A stretch of DNA of 64,000 bases from Mucilaginibacter endophyticus (GTDB lineage: Bacteria > Bacteroidota > Bacteroidia > Sphingobacteriales > Sphingobacteriaceae): positions 354,040 through 418,039 of the forward strand of contig NZ_QPCG01000006.1 in NCBI RefSeq assembly GCF_003351025.1, written 5' to 3'. Below, piece by piece: positions 1 through 8,803 of this stretch (position 1 is its first letter; every line of letters starts with the position of its first letter). Below the pieces are notes generated by a model. That model did no database searches. It was not told where the DNA came from and saw nothing but the letters and a program-made list of their open reading frames with translations. The position numbers and the translations under genes are program-made.

Positions 1-87
1 CGGGGTGAGTATATATGCGCGATGACGTTAAAGATTATATTTAACGGTGGACTATTACTCTCAAGAGGGGGATTTTTAAAATATTTC

Positions 88-117
88 GCAAGTTCAAGCG
101 TAGACGCTTGAACTTGC
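88..117. repeat. Perfect 13-bp hairpin
   Basis: The 13-base arms at 88-100 and 105-117 are exact reverse complements around a TAGA loop. The TTCAAGCG/CGCTTGAA core also occurs as hairpin arms near 44360-44431, so this is probably one copy of a dispersed palindromic repeat. No U-tract follows, so a terminator role is unlikely. Bases 1-87 hold no gene that I can see. Confidence 0.7.
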
Positions 118-202
118 ATTATCTAACCGTAAACACATTCATCATTTTTACATAGTCCCGGATAAAATAAAATGATTCCTTTGTCTTTTAAAAATCAATA
201 AA

Positions 203-1068
203 ATGAAACGAACGCTTTTCCTGTTATTCTTTCTCTGTGGTGCTTTAGCTGTTCAGGCGCAAAAAGTAGTTGAGCCATCTGCAGAAAAGCATCCCGAATG
301 GACGCAGTCATTTCCCCCTTTTCAAATCGCGGGTAATCTTTATTATGTAGGCACCGCCGACCTGGCTTGTTATCTCATCACTACATCCGCGGGCAATATC
401 CTGATCAATACCGGGCTGGCATCTTCCGAAACACAAATCATAGCAAACATTAAGACTTTGAGCTTCAAAATCTCAGACACCAAAATCCTGCTGACCACCC
501 AGGCCCACTTTGATCACATGGGCGCTATGGCGGCAATGAAGAAGATCACAAAAGCCAAAATGATGGTAGATGAAGGTGACGCGGCGGTTGCTGCCGATGG
601 TGGCCTTTCTGATTATGATCTTAAAGGAGACGTGCGCACATTCACCCCGGTAAAGGCAGATCGTATTTTACACAATGACGATATCATTAAATTGGGCAAC
701 GCGAAACTCACCATACTTCACCACCCGGTCATACAAAAGGGTCATGCAGCTATTTATTTGATGTAAAAGACAATAAACGCAGCTACAGGGTTTTGATAGC
801 CAACATGCCCACTATTGTTACCGATAAAAAGTTTTCGGATATCCCTTCTTATCCTAACATTGCTAAAGATTATGCTTACACACTGAAGGCAATGAAAGGT
901 TTAAAATTTGATATCTGGTTAGCCTCCCACGGCAGCCAGTTTGATCTGATCAGCAAACATAAGCCAGGCAGCCCTTATAACCCTATGGCCTTCGGCGATA
1001 AGAAGAATTATTACGATGAAATAGCCGAACTGCAGGCTGAGTATGATAAGAAAATAGCGGTAAAATAA
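203..1068 (+). pseudogene. Subclass B3 metallo-beta-lactamase, frameshifted
   Basis: A secreted zinc beta-lactamase of subclass B3, broken by one missing base. Residues 1-19 form a signal peptide. Q100-A-H-F-D-H105 is the zinc motif, with Gln in place of the first His as in the GOB enzymes. The first frame ends at a stop at 764-766, but adding one base in the CCC-G run at about 725-727 moves translation into the frame used by 793-1068. It then reads HHPGHTKGS, the next zinc-ligand loop, and later LASHGSQF with the last ligand His. The repaired protein would be about 288 residues, close to GOB length. It is either a real inactivating deletion or a sequencing error. A bidirectional terminator follows at 1117. 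Confidence 0.85.
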
Positions 1069-1116
1069 TTGGCGAGGATCAGGTATTTCTTCCTTATATA
1101 CTTATCCAATAACCAT

Positions 1117-1145
1117 CAAAAGCCGATCAATCCGACCGGCTTTTG
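1117..1145. terminator. Bidirectional terminator between convergent genes
   Basis: CAAAAGCCG (1117-1125) pairs with CGGCTTTTG (1137-1145). The stem is flanked by A/T runs on both sides and lies between the convergent lactamase and MetE-like genes. Confidence 0.7.
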
Positions 1146-1170
1146 AATAAAATATAGATTTCAAATGCCC

Positions 1171-2235
1171 TTACCCTGCCAACACCTTTTCTGCCAGCTT
1201 AGTCCCTTCAACCCTTGCACTGATCTTGGCGAAAGCGATCTCCCTTGCGGTTGAAGTATCATCACCAAATGGCGAAAAACCGCAGTCATCGGTAGTACCC
1301 AATTGCTGAACAGGGATGATCTGGGCGGCTTCCAATATCAGGTCGCTTACCGCTTCAGCGGTTTCTACTTTGGGGTTAATAACGTCAGTAACGCCGAGGA
1401 AAACGCGCTGGCCTGCGCCAAGGTTTTCTTTTATGGCATTGAGTACTGTTTTCTTGTCTTTTTCGGCCGCATACTCCAGGTAAAAATTACCGGCGTGGAG
1501 TTTAAACAACAGTGGCAGGAGTTCGGTGTAAGGAATATCGGCGCTGTGGGTTGAATCATGATCTCCGCCGGGGCAGGTGTGTACACCTATTTTCTTTTGC
1601 TCTTCGGCAGTAAAATGACCAAGTACTTTATTATTAAGATCGATAAATGCCGACAGCAGTTGTTTACTGGGATCCAGCTTAATAGCCAGGCGAGCTTCGG
1701 TAAAATCAATTTGTACGTTATAAGCGCCGCTATCAAGGCATGAGCGGATATCATAAGCCGCGTCCTTCACCAGATCGGCCAGAAACTGATCGCGCGAGTA
1801 GCCATCAATTCCTTCCTGAGGATAAAGCAGGCTCATGGCCGAGCAAGATATTACCGCTTGCTTTACCGGTAATGTGGCATATTTTTTAGCACGGCTCAGG
1901 TATGAATTTGCAAAAGTGGTATAATGAAAAGGCCCTCCGGTAAGTTTGGGTAGCTGGCGTGTATGCCCGTCGGCAAAAGGGATCACCACGCCATCGGCAG
2001 CAAAATTTTTGAAGCCCTGCATAGGATAGGTAACGAAGCTTGGTTTTGATTGCTCGCCATCGCTGATAACAGGCGAACCGGTGGCTTCCAGTTCCTGGAT
2101 GGTTTCGCGGGTAGCCCTATCAAACAGGTTATCTAATTCATCGGCTTTAATTTGCCCGCCGGCAAAGGCGGTCATGGCTTGTTGTAAGTAAACCGGGCGC
2201 GGAATGCTCCCGATAGGCTCAGTTTGTATTTTCAT
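1171..2235 (-). CDS. MetE-like methyltransferase (short, C-terminal-domain type)
   Basis: 354 residues matching the C-terminal catalytic barrel of cobalamin-independent methionine synthase (UROD/MetE-like superfamily). It lacks the N-terminal half of the roughly 750-residue MetE. Candidate zinc ligands are all present: H219 and C221 in GVHTCPGGD, E254 in FYLEYA, and C318 in TTDDCGF. The N-terminal TEPIGSIPRP segment is typical of these short homologues. The family transfers methyl groups to thiols such as homocysteine, but many short members have no proven donor, so the exact substrate is open. It is a single-gene unit; I found no SAM or cobalamin riboswitch in the 156 nt upstream. Confidence 0.85.
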   Translation of the reverse strand: MKIQTEPIGSIPRPVYLQQAMTAFAGGQIKADELDNLFDRATRETIQELEATGSPVISDGEQSKPSFVTYPMQGFKNFAADGVVIPFADGHTRQLPKLTGGPFHYTTFANSYLSRAKKYATLPVKQAVISCSAMSLLYPQEGIDGYSRDQFLADLVKDAAYDIRSCLDSGAYNVQIDFTEARLAIKLDPSKQLLSAFIDLNNKVLGHFTAEEQKKIGVHTCPGGDHDSTHSADIPYTELLPLLFKLHAGNFYLEYAAEKDKKTVLNAIKENLGAGQRVFLGVTDVINPKVETAEAVSDLILEAAQIIPVQQLGTTDDCGFSPFGDDTSTAREIAFAKISARVEGTKLAEKVLAG

Positions 2236-2391
2236 AAATATAGGTTAAGATTGATTCATAAAGTTAACAACTTAAACCTATGGTAAAACATTATGGATAA
2301 ACAAATTATGAAAATAGCTAACCTGCAATATCTTCAATCAAAGCAATACACTGGCGGCAATGTAGGTGCTGGATACAGCTGTTTAAATTTC

Positions 2392-3534
2392 TTACTTCCC
2401 TACCGCATCAAGTAGCTCCGCTAATTTGCTATTCAGTCCTTCTGCTCTCAAACCTTTAGCTATAATCTTTCCGGCAGGATCAATCAGGAAATTGGTCGGG
2501 ATGCTGCGTACGCCATATTGCAGGGCAACAACGTTATTCCAGCCCTTAAGGTCGGATACCTGTATCCAGGTTAGTTTATCATCAGCGATAGCTTTTACCC
2601 AGGCGTCTTTTTTTCCCGGGTTATCAAGCGATACGCCAACTACGGTAAAACCTTTGTCTTTGTATTTATTGTAAGCCGCAATTACGTTAGGGTTTTCTTC
2701 GCGACAAGGGCCGCACCAGCTTGCCCAAAAATCTACCAGTACATACTTCCCTTTAAAGTCGGATAGTTTTACGGTTTTACCTTCCGGGGTTTCCTGTACA
2801 AAATCAATCGCCTGGCTGCCAATTCTTGTTTTTGCCGATGATGCCAATAACAGCGGGATAGTTTTACCTATGGGCGTATTTTTTAATTGCGGGCTTAGGT
2901 TACTGTACGCTTTAGCCGCTTGTTCGTTAATCAAAGTATCAGCAGCGGCCTGCTGCAAGGTAAGCAGGCTGATATATGATTTAGGATGAGTTTTAGCAAA
3001 CTCTAATCCGGATACTCTTAATTCGCCCATATATTGCACTTCCCGGCTTCGCATTTTATTAATAAAATCTTCAGTCTTTAATGAATCGGGCGTTGAGGCA
3101 AACTCTTTATTCAGGGCGGTAAATTTATCTTCAATGGGCTGGCGCTGCGCTCTAAATGCCGCGGCATCATTATTTAGCTGCGAACCGCTAACCGTGATAT
3201 TCTTAAGCGAATCAGCAGCCTTAAGGATTATTTGGCCCGGCTCTATATAAAAATGCAAAAAGTCGAGCTTTTCACCGGGAGCCGCTCTGCTTACCAAAGG
3301 ATTTTTGTTAAGGCAGATGGTTGCCTGCACGCCGTGAGGTACATTACCGGCAAAATTAAAGTTGCTGTTTTGTACGGTGACCGAGTCGGACTTTTGCTGA
3401 TCATCCAGCTGGTAAAAAAGGAATACCTTATCGCCGTTTTTTAAGTTTTTTACATTTCCGTTTACGGTGAAGTTGTTTTGGGCCAGTAATGCCATCGGCA
3501 TCAGGCCAAGCATAAGCAGGAAGATTTTTTTCAT
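2392..3534 (-). CDS. Secreted TlpA-like thioredoxin with DUF4369 N-terminal domain
   Basis: A thiol-disulfide oxidoreductase, probably periplasmic and membrane-linked, of the TlpA/ResA type. I chose the ATG at 3532-3534 because it opens a clear signal peptide (MKKIFLLMLGLMPMALLAQ). The frame stays open upstream to 3633, but that stretch is not signal-like. Residues about 20-115 fit the beta-rich DUF4369 domain common in Bacteroidota; a helical linker follows. The thioredoxin fold carries the WASWCGPC active site at residues 270-277 (C273, C276) and the cis-proline loop near RSIPTNF. The 380-residue product has no coupled neighbours. Its partner is unknown; cytochrome maturation or stress-related thiol reduction are family possibilities. 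Confidence 0.9.
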   Translation of the reverse strand: MKKIFLLMLGLMPMALLAQNNFTVNGNVKNLKNGDKVFLFYQLDDQQKSDSVTVQNSNFNFAGNVPHGVQATICLNKNPLVSRAAPGEKLDFLHFYIEPGQIILKAADSLKNITVSGSQLNNDAAAFRAQRQPIEDKFTALNKEFASTPDSLKTEDFINKMRSREVQYMGELRVSGLEFAKTHPKSYISLLTLQQAAADTLINEQAAKAYSNLSPQLKNTPIGKTIPLLLASSAKTRIGSQAIDFVQETPEGKTVKLSDFKGKYVLVDFWASWCGPCREENPNVIAAYNKYKDKGFTVVGVSLDNPGKKDAWVKAIADDKLTWIQVSDLKGWNNVVALQYGVRSIPTNFLIDPAGKIIAKGLRAEGLNSKLAELLDAVGK

Positions 3535-3687
3535 GGAGGTGTAGGTTAATATAATCGCGTGGTAATAATATGAAAATAAAGTTGATGCAGCTAATTGAAT
3601 TTGTATTAACGAGTAACTGTTAGCAATAGGCAAACAAAAAATATTCCCTATTTTTAGCAGATATCGCCTGCTTATAAAACATTACAA

Positions 3688-5256
3688 ATGAAATCAGCGC
3701 CTTTATTTTGTTTAACCCTATTCATTTGCCTGCTACCATGTTTAACCCGGGCGCTAACGCTGCAAGCTAACAAACAGCTCCCCCGTATAGCCATCGCTGG
3801 TTTGGCTATTGAATCAAGCACATTTTCGCCAGCACTTACTGATGAAGCGGCTTTTCATGCCAAATACGGCGCGGATGTTTTCAGCGCATACCCTTTTATG
3901 GCTGCTGATTCTCCGCTTCGCAAAAAAGCAGGTTGGTTTCCTACGGTGGTTGGCAAATCATTACCCGGTGGGGCGGTTACCCGGGCGGCTTATGAATCGT
4001 TGGTGAATAAAACGCTCGATTCGCTTAAAAAGCACCTGCCTTATGATGGCCTATATTTTGATATTCACGGCGCCATGAGCGTTGTTGGTCTTGATGACCC
4101 GGAAGGTGATTTTATTGTACGGATAAGAAAAGTAATTGGCTATAAAACCGTGATATCTACTTCAATGGACCTGCATGGTAATGTTTCCTGGCGGCTGGCC
4201 CAAAACTCTGACCTGATCACCTGCTACCGGATGGCCCCTCATGAGGATGCCATGCAAACCAAACAACGCGCTGTGCAAAACCTTATCGACAGGATTGAAG
4301 GTGGCAAAGGCAAACCCGCTTATAAGGCTTATATATCTGTGCCCATTTTACTCCCCGGCGAAAAAACAAGCACCCGCATTGAACCGGGTAAAAGCTTATA
4401 CCAACAAGTTGCCCCGGCTGCAGCACAAAGTGGTATTACCGATGCCGCCATCTGGATTGGTTATGCCTGGGCCGATGAGCCACGCAACCATGCTGTAGTA
4501 ATGGTTACCGGCGATGACAAAGAAAAAGTAAGCCATACCGCCGAGCAGCTGGCCCAAAGTTTTTGGGACGTTCGCAACCAATTTGAATTTGTAGCGCCAA
4601 CCGGCACATTAACCGAATGCCTGGATAAAGCCATCGCCAGCCCTAAACATCCTTTTTATATCAGTGATTCGGGCGATAACCCTACCGCCGGCGGCGCAGG
4701 TGATGCCACCTGGACATTGACCCAAATCCTTACCCGACCAGAATTTAAGGCAGCAAATGGGCCTTCGCTCCTTTACGCGTCTATTCCCGCGCCGGAGCTC
4801 ATCAAAAGCGCCATTGCCGCCGGCATAGGCAGCCATGTTGAGGGCTACGCGGGCGCGGCAGTAGATAACCGTTTTGCGTCGCCTGTAAAACTTTCCGGCA
4901 CGGTTGAATCTATTGTATCCGGCGATAAAGATGCCGAAGTTGAAGCAGTAATAAAAGTTGGCAGTGTGCATGTGATCATCACCCAAAAACGCAAGCCTTA
5001 CCATAAGGAGATCGACTTTACACGCCTTGGTCTCAACCCACGCACGGCAGATATCGTTGTAGTAAAAATAGGCTACCTTGAGCCGGAGTTGTATGCCATG
5101 CGTGCCGATTGGCTTTTGGCCATTACACCCGGCGGTGTTGACCAAAATATTGAACGGCTCCCCTATCATCGCATTCAGCGGCCAATGTTTCCGCTGGATA
5201 AAAACATGAAAGATCCGGATCTGAAGGCTAAACTGGTGCCGTTATCTGGTAAGTAG
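3688..5256 (+). CDS. M81 family metallopeptidase (MlrC-like), secreted
   Basis: 522 residues with an N-terminal signal peptide (residues 1-22), then the two-domain M81/MlrC architecture. The family is named for microcystinase C, which cleaves linearized microcystin. Visible family hallmarks are the N-terminal IAGLAIESSTFSP segment, the FDIHGAM motif (candidate metal His) near residue 124, MDLHGN near 155, and YRMAPHEDAMQT. The C-terminal domain includes ISDSGDNPTAGGAGD. The gene is monocistronic and convergent with the small secreted gene that ends 4 bases downstream. The natural substrate cannot be told from sequence; a small peptide or amide is likely. A long antisense ORF inside it is a shadow. 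Confidence 0.9.
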   Translation: MKSAPLFCLTLFICLLPCLTRALTLQANKQLPRIAIAGLAIESSTFSPALTDEAAFHAKYGADVFSAYPFMAADSPLRKKAGWFPTVVGKSLPGGAVTRAAYESLVNKTLDSLKKHLPYDGLYFDIHGAMSVVGLDDPEGDFIVRIRKVIGYKTVISTSMDLHGNVSWRLAQNSDLITCYRMAPHEDAMQTKQRAVQNLIDRIEGGKGKPAYKAYISVPILLPGEKTSTRIEPGKSLYQQVAPAAAQSGITDAAIWIGYAWADEPRNHAVVMVTGDDKEKVSHTAEQLAQSFWDVRNQFEFVAPTGTLTECLDKAIASPKHPFYISDSGDNPTAGGAGDATWTLTQILTRPEFKAANGPSLLYASIPAPELIKSAIAAGIGSHVEGYAGAAVDNRFASPVKLSGTVESIVSGDKDAEVEAVIKVGSVHVIITQKRKPYHKEIDFTRLGLNPRTADIVVVKIGYLEPELYAMRADWLLAITPGGVDQNIERLPYHRIQRPMFPLDKNMKDPDLKAKLVPLSGK

Positions 5257-5260
5257 GTAT

Positions 5261-5626
5261 TTAAAGCTTACGCCTGCGCTTTTCACTTAATGACATGCTT
5301 TCGCCGCTTGCTATATCCCAATATCTTATAGCAAAGGTTTTGGCATCAACCTCATACCATTCATATGTGCGTAATTGAAACCCGAGATTCTCGGTTATCG
5401 ATACCCTATAGTAATTATTCTCTTTCGTTGGTGTGCCCTGAATCAGGACTTTTAACAGATGTGGGTTTTTACGCGCCTTTCTTAGTTTATTTTCTTGTTG
5501 CACCTCGGGTAAAGCATTAATAAGCCTTAGCACTTTCCGTTCTGTTGCATTTGTGGCGGCTCCATATTCCTGTCCCTGAGCGCTATTGAGCAGTAATAGA
5601 AATCCGAATAAGACTAAAATCTTCAT
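5261..5626 (-). CDS. Small secreted protein of unknown function
   Basis: 121 residues with a convincing signal peptide (MKILVLFGFLLLLNSAQG, cleavage near residue 18-19). The mature part is about 100 residues, basic and soluble. It begins with a helix rich in Lys/Arg, followed by beta-like strands (NNYYRVSITENLGFQLRTYEWYEV), and ends in the basic tail SEKRRRKL. I do not recognise a family. It converges on the M81 peptidase with 4 bases between stops, and no terminator is visible there. Length, signal peptide and non-overlap with other genes support it being real. Confidence 0.7.
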   Translation of the reverse strand: MKILVLFGFLLLLNSAQGQEYGAATNATERKVLRLINALPEVQQENKLRKARKNPHLLKVLIQGTPTKENNYYRVSITENLGFQLRTYEWYEVDAKTFAIRYWDIASGESMSLSEKRRRKL

Positions 5627-5837
5627 AAAATATATCCTGATTAAAGATAGTTGATTTTCACCATCCCTACCATCCGGATGTGGTATTTTAAGTTACAGTC
5701 AGCCTATTTACATCCCAATAAAATCACAAACACAACAAATTGCTTTTCAATATTTTATATTTAAATTTAACTATCCAATAAGCAGCCATTACACCTAAGC
5801 GGCTTACTTTCATTAGCACAGTTTTAAGACCAAACCA

Positions 5838-6884
5838 ATGGAAACACGCGATCATAGTTTCTGGCCATTTACGCCAAAGGTGAGCATCATCAGCGCCTTA
5901 GCAGTTTTATTAGGATTGCTGTTAATTACAAGTGCGCTCCATACTTTCACCGGTTGGCCTGCAGACACATCTAACAGCACTGTTTTAATTGGTATTTTTA
6001 TACTTAGTCTGCTACCCATTGTACTGGCAGTGCTTAATGTAATTATTGAGCGGGGCGGCAGCATTGGCTATGGTGATCTTAAAATCGACTTTTCAAAAAT
6101 TCAGCAATTGTCAAATTCGGGCTTTACGGTGCCCGCCAACATTGGTGTACGTGGGCAACAGGTTACCGATAGCGGCACGTCTAACATTCTCGAAACATTG
6201 CGCGAGGCCACCTCATCGGGCGTAGTGGTGATTGATCTTGAAGATGGGCATGCCTGGTGGGAAACCCGGCTGCTGGTTTTAATTTCTGGTGCCGAGCGCC
6301 TTAAAAAACCAGATAAGATAGTTTTTGTAGCAACCGTTGAAGCCAAACAACAAGCTTATTTGGGCTGGGCACGCCCCGGCGATCTGTTAGAGCAATTACT
6401 GAAAGAGGATCCGTTATATTTAAAAAGCTTTTATGCCGCCCGCGCGGCCGCGGCACAATGGGCATTATTAGGGCCATTAGAGCCGGTTCCGCCAATGAAC
6501 AACTATTATGCTATTCCACCGGCACCAGCCTGGATGCAGGGTACTCTCGCGCTAAACCACAGCTGGATGGCATTTTCAACCAATACCGGCTTACCTAACG
6601 AATTATTGGCCGAACAACTTTTGCAAAACGAACTTGGCTCAACTATTGAAAATCAGGGCGGGGCAAAGCATGTTAATATGGTACATCTTGATGAAATATT
6701 TAGCCCTGTGCTGATCAAAAAACAAATTGACAAAAGCTGGCCGGATGAACAGCAAACCAACGCGCTGTTTGCTGCCGAAGAACCTTTTATAGCGATAACC
6801 GAAAACGGGAAATATTCGGCCATAGTTTCAACACAATCCTTATATAACGAGGTATTGCGGGGAATGATGGCCAATAAAAAGTAA
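5838..6884 (+). CDS. Membrane-anchored protein of unknown function
   Basis: 348 residues. The N-terminus has two transmembrane helices (about 15-37 and 49-68) separated by a short loop. The rest is a soluble domain of about 270 residues beginning near YGDLKIDFSKIQQL, with VVVIDLEDGHAWWETRLLVLISGAERL as a strongly hydrophobic core segment and later Pro-rich and Ala-rich stretches. I recognise no catalytic motif and do not assign a family. Most of the soluble part lies after the second helix, so it is probably cytoplasmic. The gene starts after an AT-rich 200-nt region and converges on the DUF5683 gene with 3 bases between stops. Confidence 0.75.
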   Translation: METRDHSFWPFTPKVSIISALAVLLGLLLITSALHTFTGWPADTSNSTVLIGIFILSLLPIVLAVLNVIIERGGSIGYGDLKIDFSKIQQLSNSGFTVPANIGVRGQQVTDSGTSNILETLREATSSGVVVIDLEDGHAWWETRLLVLISGAERLKKPDKIVFVATVEAKQQAYLGWARPGDLLEQLLKEDPLYLKSFYAARAAAAQWALLGPLEPVPPMNNYYAIPPAPAWMQGTLALNHSWMAFSTNTGLPNELLAEQLLQNELGSTIENQGGAKHVNMVHLDEIFSPVLIKKQIDKSWPDEQQTNALFAAEEPFIAITENGKYSAIVSTQSLYNEVLRGMMANKK

Positions 6885-6887
6885 CCT

Positions 6888-7493
6888 TTAAAATATAGAA
6901 ACAACTTTAATACAAGGTACAAAGCTAAATGCTGACCCGCCCTGAGCATATAGCCGCTGATTCAATATCCCGGGAGTTATTTTTAGCGATAAGTTGTTAT
7001 CCACAGTATACGAGTGGATCATTTTAGCATCAATATAAGCATCAATTGCCTGTATCCCCCATACTCCTAAAATACCAATGATACATATATCCCGGTTACG
7101 CCTTGCATTTTCACGCGCCGATGCCAGAATACCATCACTAACATAATTTTCCGGACTACTATACCTTATATATTCTGCGTAATAAGGATCGCCCTTTTTG
7201 GGAGGACCATCATTACGATAACGTGAGAGCGTAAGATATTCGCGATAATATTGCTGATTATGAATAGTGTTAATTACCAAAATGCTAAGGCCGCCGTAAA
7301 TAAGCGGAGCTTTCCAGGCCCGATGATTATATGCCTGCCCCCAGCCCGGTAGCACCAACGAACGGATCACAGCTTTATGTGCCGAATGCAAACTATCGGG
7401 GTGATAAATTTTCTCTTTTATTGCACCGGTTTGTGCAATAGCTGCAGATAAACAACAGGTAAAAACGCCACAGAAAAACAGGATTTTATACAT
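6888..7493 (-). CDS. DUF5683 domain protein, envelope
   Basis: 201 residues with a signal peptide (MYKILFFCGVFTCCLSAAIAQ). The core RSLVLPGWGQAYNHRAWKAPL followed by the hydrophobic helix IYGGLSILVINTI is characteristic of DUF5683, a Bacteroidota family of small membrane-associated proteins often found near cell-envelope or ParB/Rod genes. A second hydrophobic helix (ICIIGILGVWGIQAIDAYIDA) follows. The C-terminus repeats short beta strands. No enzymatic motif is visible and the role is unknown. The gene converges on the membrane protein ending at 6884. Confidence 0.8.
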   Translation of the reverse strand: MYKILFFCGVFTCCLSAAIAQTGAIKEKIYHPDSLHSAHKAVIRSLVLPGWGQAYNHRAWKAPLIYGGLSILVINTIHNQQYYREYLTLSRYRNDGPPKKGDPYYAEYIRYSSPENYVSDGILASARENARRNRDICIIGILGVWGIQAIDAYIDAKMIHSYTVDNNLSLKITPGILNQRLYAQGGSAFSFVPCIKVVSIF

Positions 7494-7649
7494 TACAGGT
7501 CACCAATTTTATGATAAGGAGGCTAAAGGTTGGTGAATGATCATTGAAAAACCAATCATATCCTTACGCCAGGTTGCAGGTTTACTAACGGAGAAAAATA
7601 TGTTTTAATATTGGACAGATAGATAATGATAAAAATTATGGGGCTTCAA

Positions 7650-7682
7650 TTTGTGGCCGTTTTAGCAATTAGCGTACTTTTG
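7650..7682 (+). promoter_or_regulatory. Bacteroidota sigma-70 promoter for the GNAT gene
   Basis: TTTG at 7650-7653, a 21-base spacer and TACTTTTG at 7675-7682 match the TTTG-N19-21-TAnnTTTG pattern of Bacteroidota. The -7 box ends only 5 bases before the ATG at 7688, so the transcript should be nearly leaderless. Confidence 0.65.
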
Positions 7683-7687
7683 CCGCG

Positions 7688-8143
7688 ATGGAACAAGTTA
7701 CCCTTAAAAGAACAGACAGCGATAACCCCGATTTCAGAGTCCTTATTACCAAGCTGGATGCCGATCTTCGTCTTCGCAACGGCGATATGATGGATTTTTA
7801 TGATCATCATAACATTATCGAAAAAAATGACACCGTAGTTATTGCTTACATAGATGATAAACCTGCCGGTTGTGGCTGTTTTAAAGATTTCGATCACGAA
7901 TCAATAGAAGTTAAAAGAATGTTTGTTGAGCCTGATGCAAGGGGAAACGGCATCAGTAAAATAGTTTTAAACGAACTGGAAAGCTGGGCCCGCGAAATCG
8001 GTTTTAAGTTTGCAGTCCTCGAAAGCGCCAGCAAGCAGGTTGAAGCACATAGCCTGTACCACAAATCGGGATATGAGCGTATCGAGAACTATGCCCCTTA
8101 CGTTGATCTGCCTTATAGCTTTTGCTTCAGAAAAAAGTTGTAA
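7688..8143 (+). CDS. GNAT family N-acetyltransferase
   Basis: 151 residues with the GNAT fold. The acetyl-CoA binding motif A is seen in VKRMFVEPDARGNGISKIVLNELESWA (split here as VKRMFVEP and ARGNGISKIVL), preceded by a beta strand with AGCGCFK and followed by the beta5 region (FAVLESASKQ) and a C-terminal YHKSGYERIENY segment. These are typical of YitI/ElaA-like small-molecule or protein acetyltransferases; the substrate is unknown. The start ATG at 7688 follows a good promoter. It converges on an unknown membrane protein. Confidence 0.9.
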   Translation: MEQVTLKRTDSDNPDFRVLITKLDADLRLRNGDMMDFYDHHNIIEKNDTVVIAYIDDKPAGCGCFKDFDHESIEVKRMFVEPDARGNGISKIVLNELESWAREIGFKFAVLESASKQVEAHSLYHKSGYERIENYAPYVDLPYSFCFRKKL

Positions 8144-8155
8144 TGCAAGCCAGTC

Positions 8156-8689
8156 TCAGTTTAAAATGATCTGCGGCAGATCATAGCGCCGGGACATATC
8201 ATCAATAAAAAGCTTTTCAATTAAAGTGTTCAGGTATTTGGCGTCGGCCTCAGCCATGGGGAAGGTCATGTTGTAAATTTCAAAGGGTGTATTATCAACC
8301 TGCTTATAAGAGCCAAAGCTGCACAATACGCAACCAGGGCTGGATTTATATAAACTGTGGCTGATAATTAACCGGCTCTGCAGCCTTTTAATAATATACC
8401 TTGTTTTAAATAAGCCATAGTCACGTTGGTAACTAACCGACCGTGTATTAATGATCAGGTTTTCCCATCCAAAAAAATTCCAAAGTGAATATTTAGCCAA
8501 TAACACAAAAAGCAGCCCGAAGCATATAACTATTCCCGGAATGTGCCATACAACACCCAAAGCAATAACTGCTAAAATAAAAAGGTTGGCTAAAACAAGG
8601 GCCAGTTTACCTATAAGCGGATTACTTACGTTTACAGAAACATAAACGCATATACCGTCGCTGAAAATCTCAGATTTAGGCTGATTCAT
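8156..8689 (-). CDS. PH-like membrane protein of unknown function
   Basis: 177 residues. After about 25 residues there are two close transmembrane helices (about 27-45 and 50-67), then a soluble domain of about 105 residues beginning WNFFGWENLIINTRSVSYQRDYG. The pattern of two helices followed by strands with an NTRSVSYQR-type turn resembles bacterial PH-domain/YcxB-like membrane proteins, but I cannot confirm that without a profile search. It stands alone between a convergent acetyltransferase and tonB, and is oriented with tonB across a terminator. Confidence 0.65.
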   Translation of the reverse strand: MNQPKSEIFSDGICVYVSVNVSNPLIGKLALVLANLFILAVIALGVVWHIPGIVICFGLLFVLLAKYSLWNFFGWENLIINTRSVSYQRDYGLFKTRYIIKRLQSRLIISHSLYKSSPGCVLCSFGSYKQVDNTPFEIYNMTFPMAEADAKYLNTLIEKLFIDDMSRRYDLPQIILN

Positions 8690-8718
8690 TATTTTTATAA
8701 CTGGTAATGCTAAGATAC

Positions 8719-8743
8719 AAAAAAGCCCTGCTTTCGCAGGGCT
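8719..8743 (-). terminator. Rho-independent terminator of tonB
   Basis: On the minus strand AGCCCTGC-GAAA-GCAGGGCT is followed by six T's. It sits 61 bases past the tonB stop. Confidence 0.85.
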
Positions 8744-8803
8744 AAAACACAGTCAGCAACTCTAACACACACTTAATTAAAAATTATAACACAAACTTAT
8801 TAC

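Noticed and set aside
2236..2391. SAM or cobalamin riboswitch before the MetE-like gene
   Set aside because: Only about 155 AT-rich bases on the relevant side, with no conserved riboswitch cores or terminator.
4609..5169. 186-residue antisense ORF inside the M81 peptidase gene
   Set aside because: It is a shadow of a well-supported family gene and has a composition typical of antisense frames (Cys/Arg-rich).
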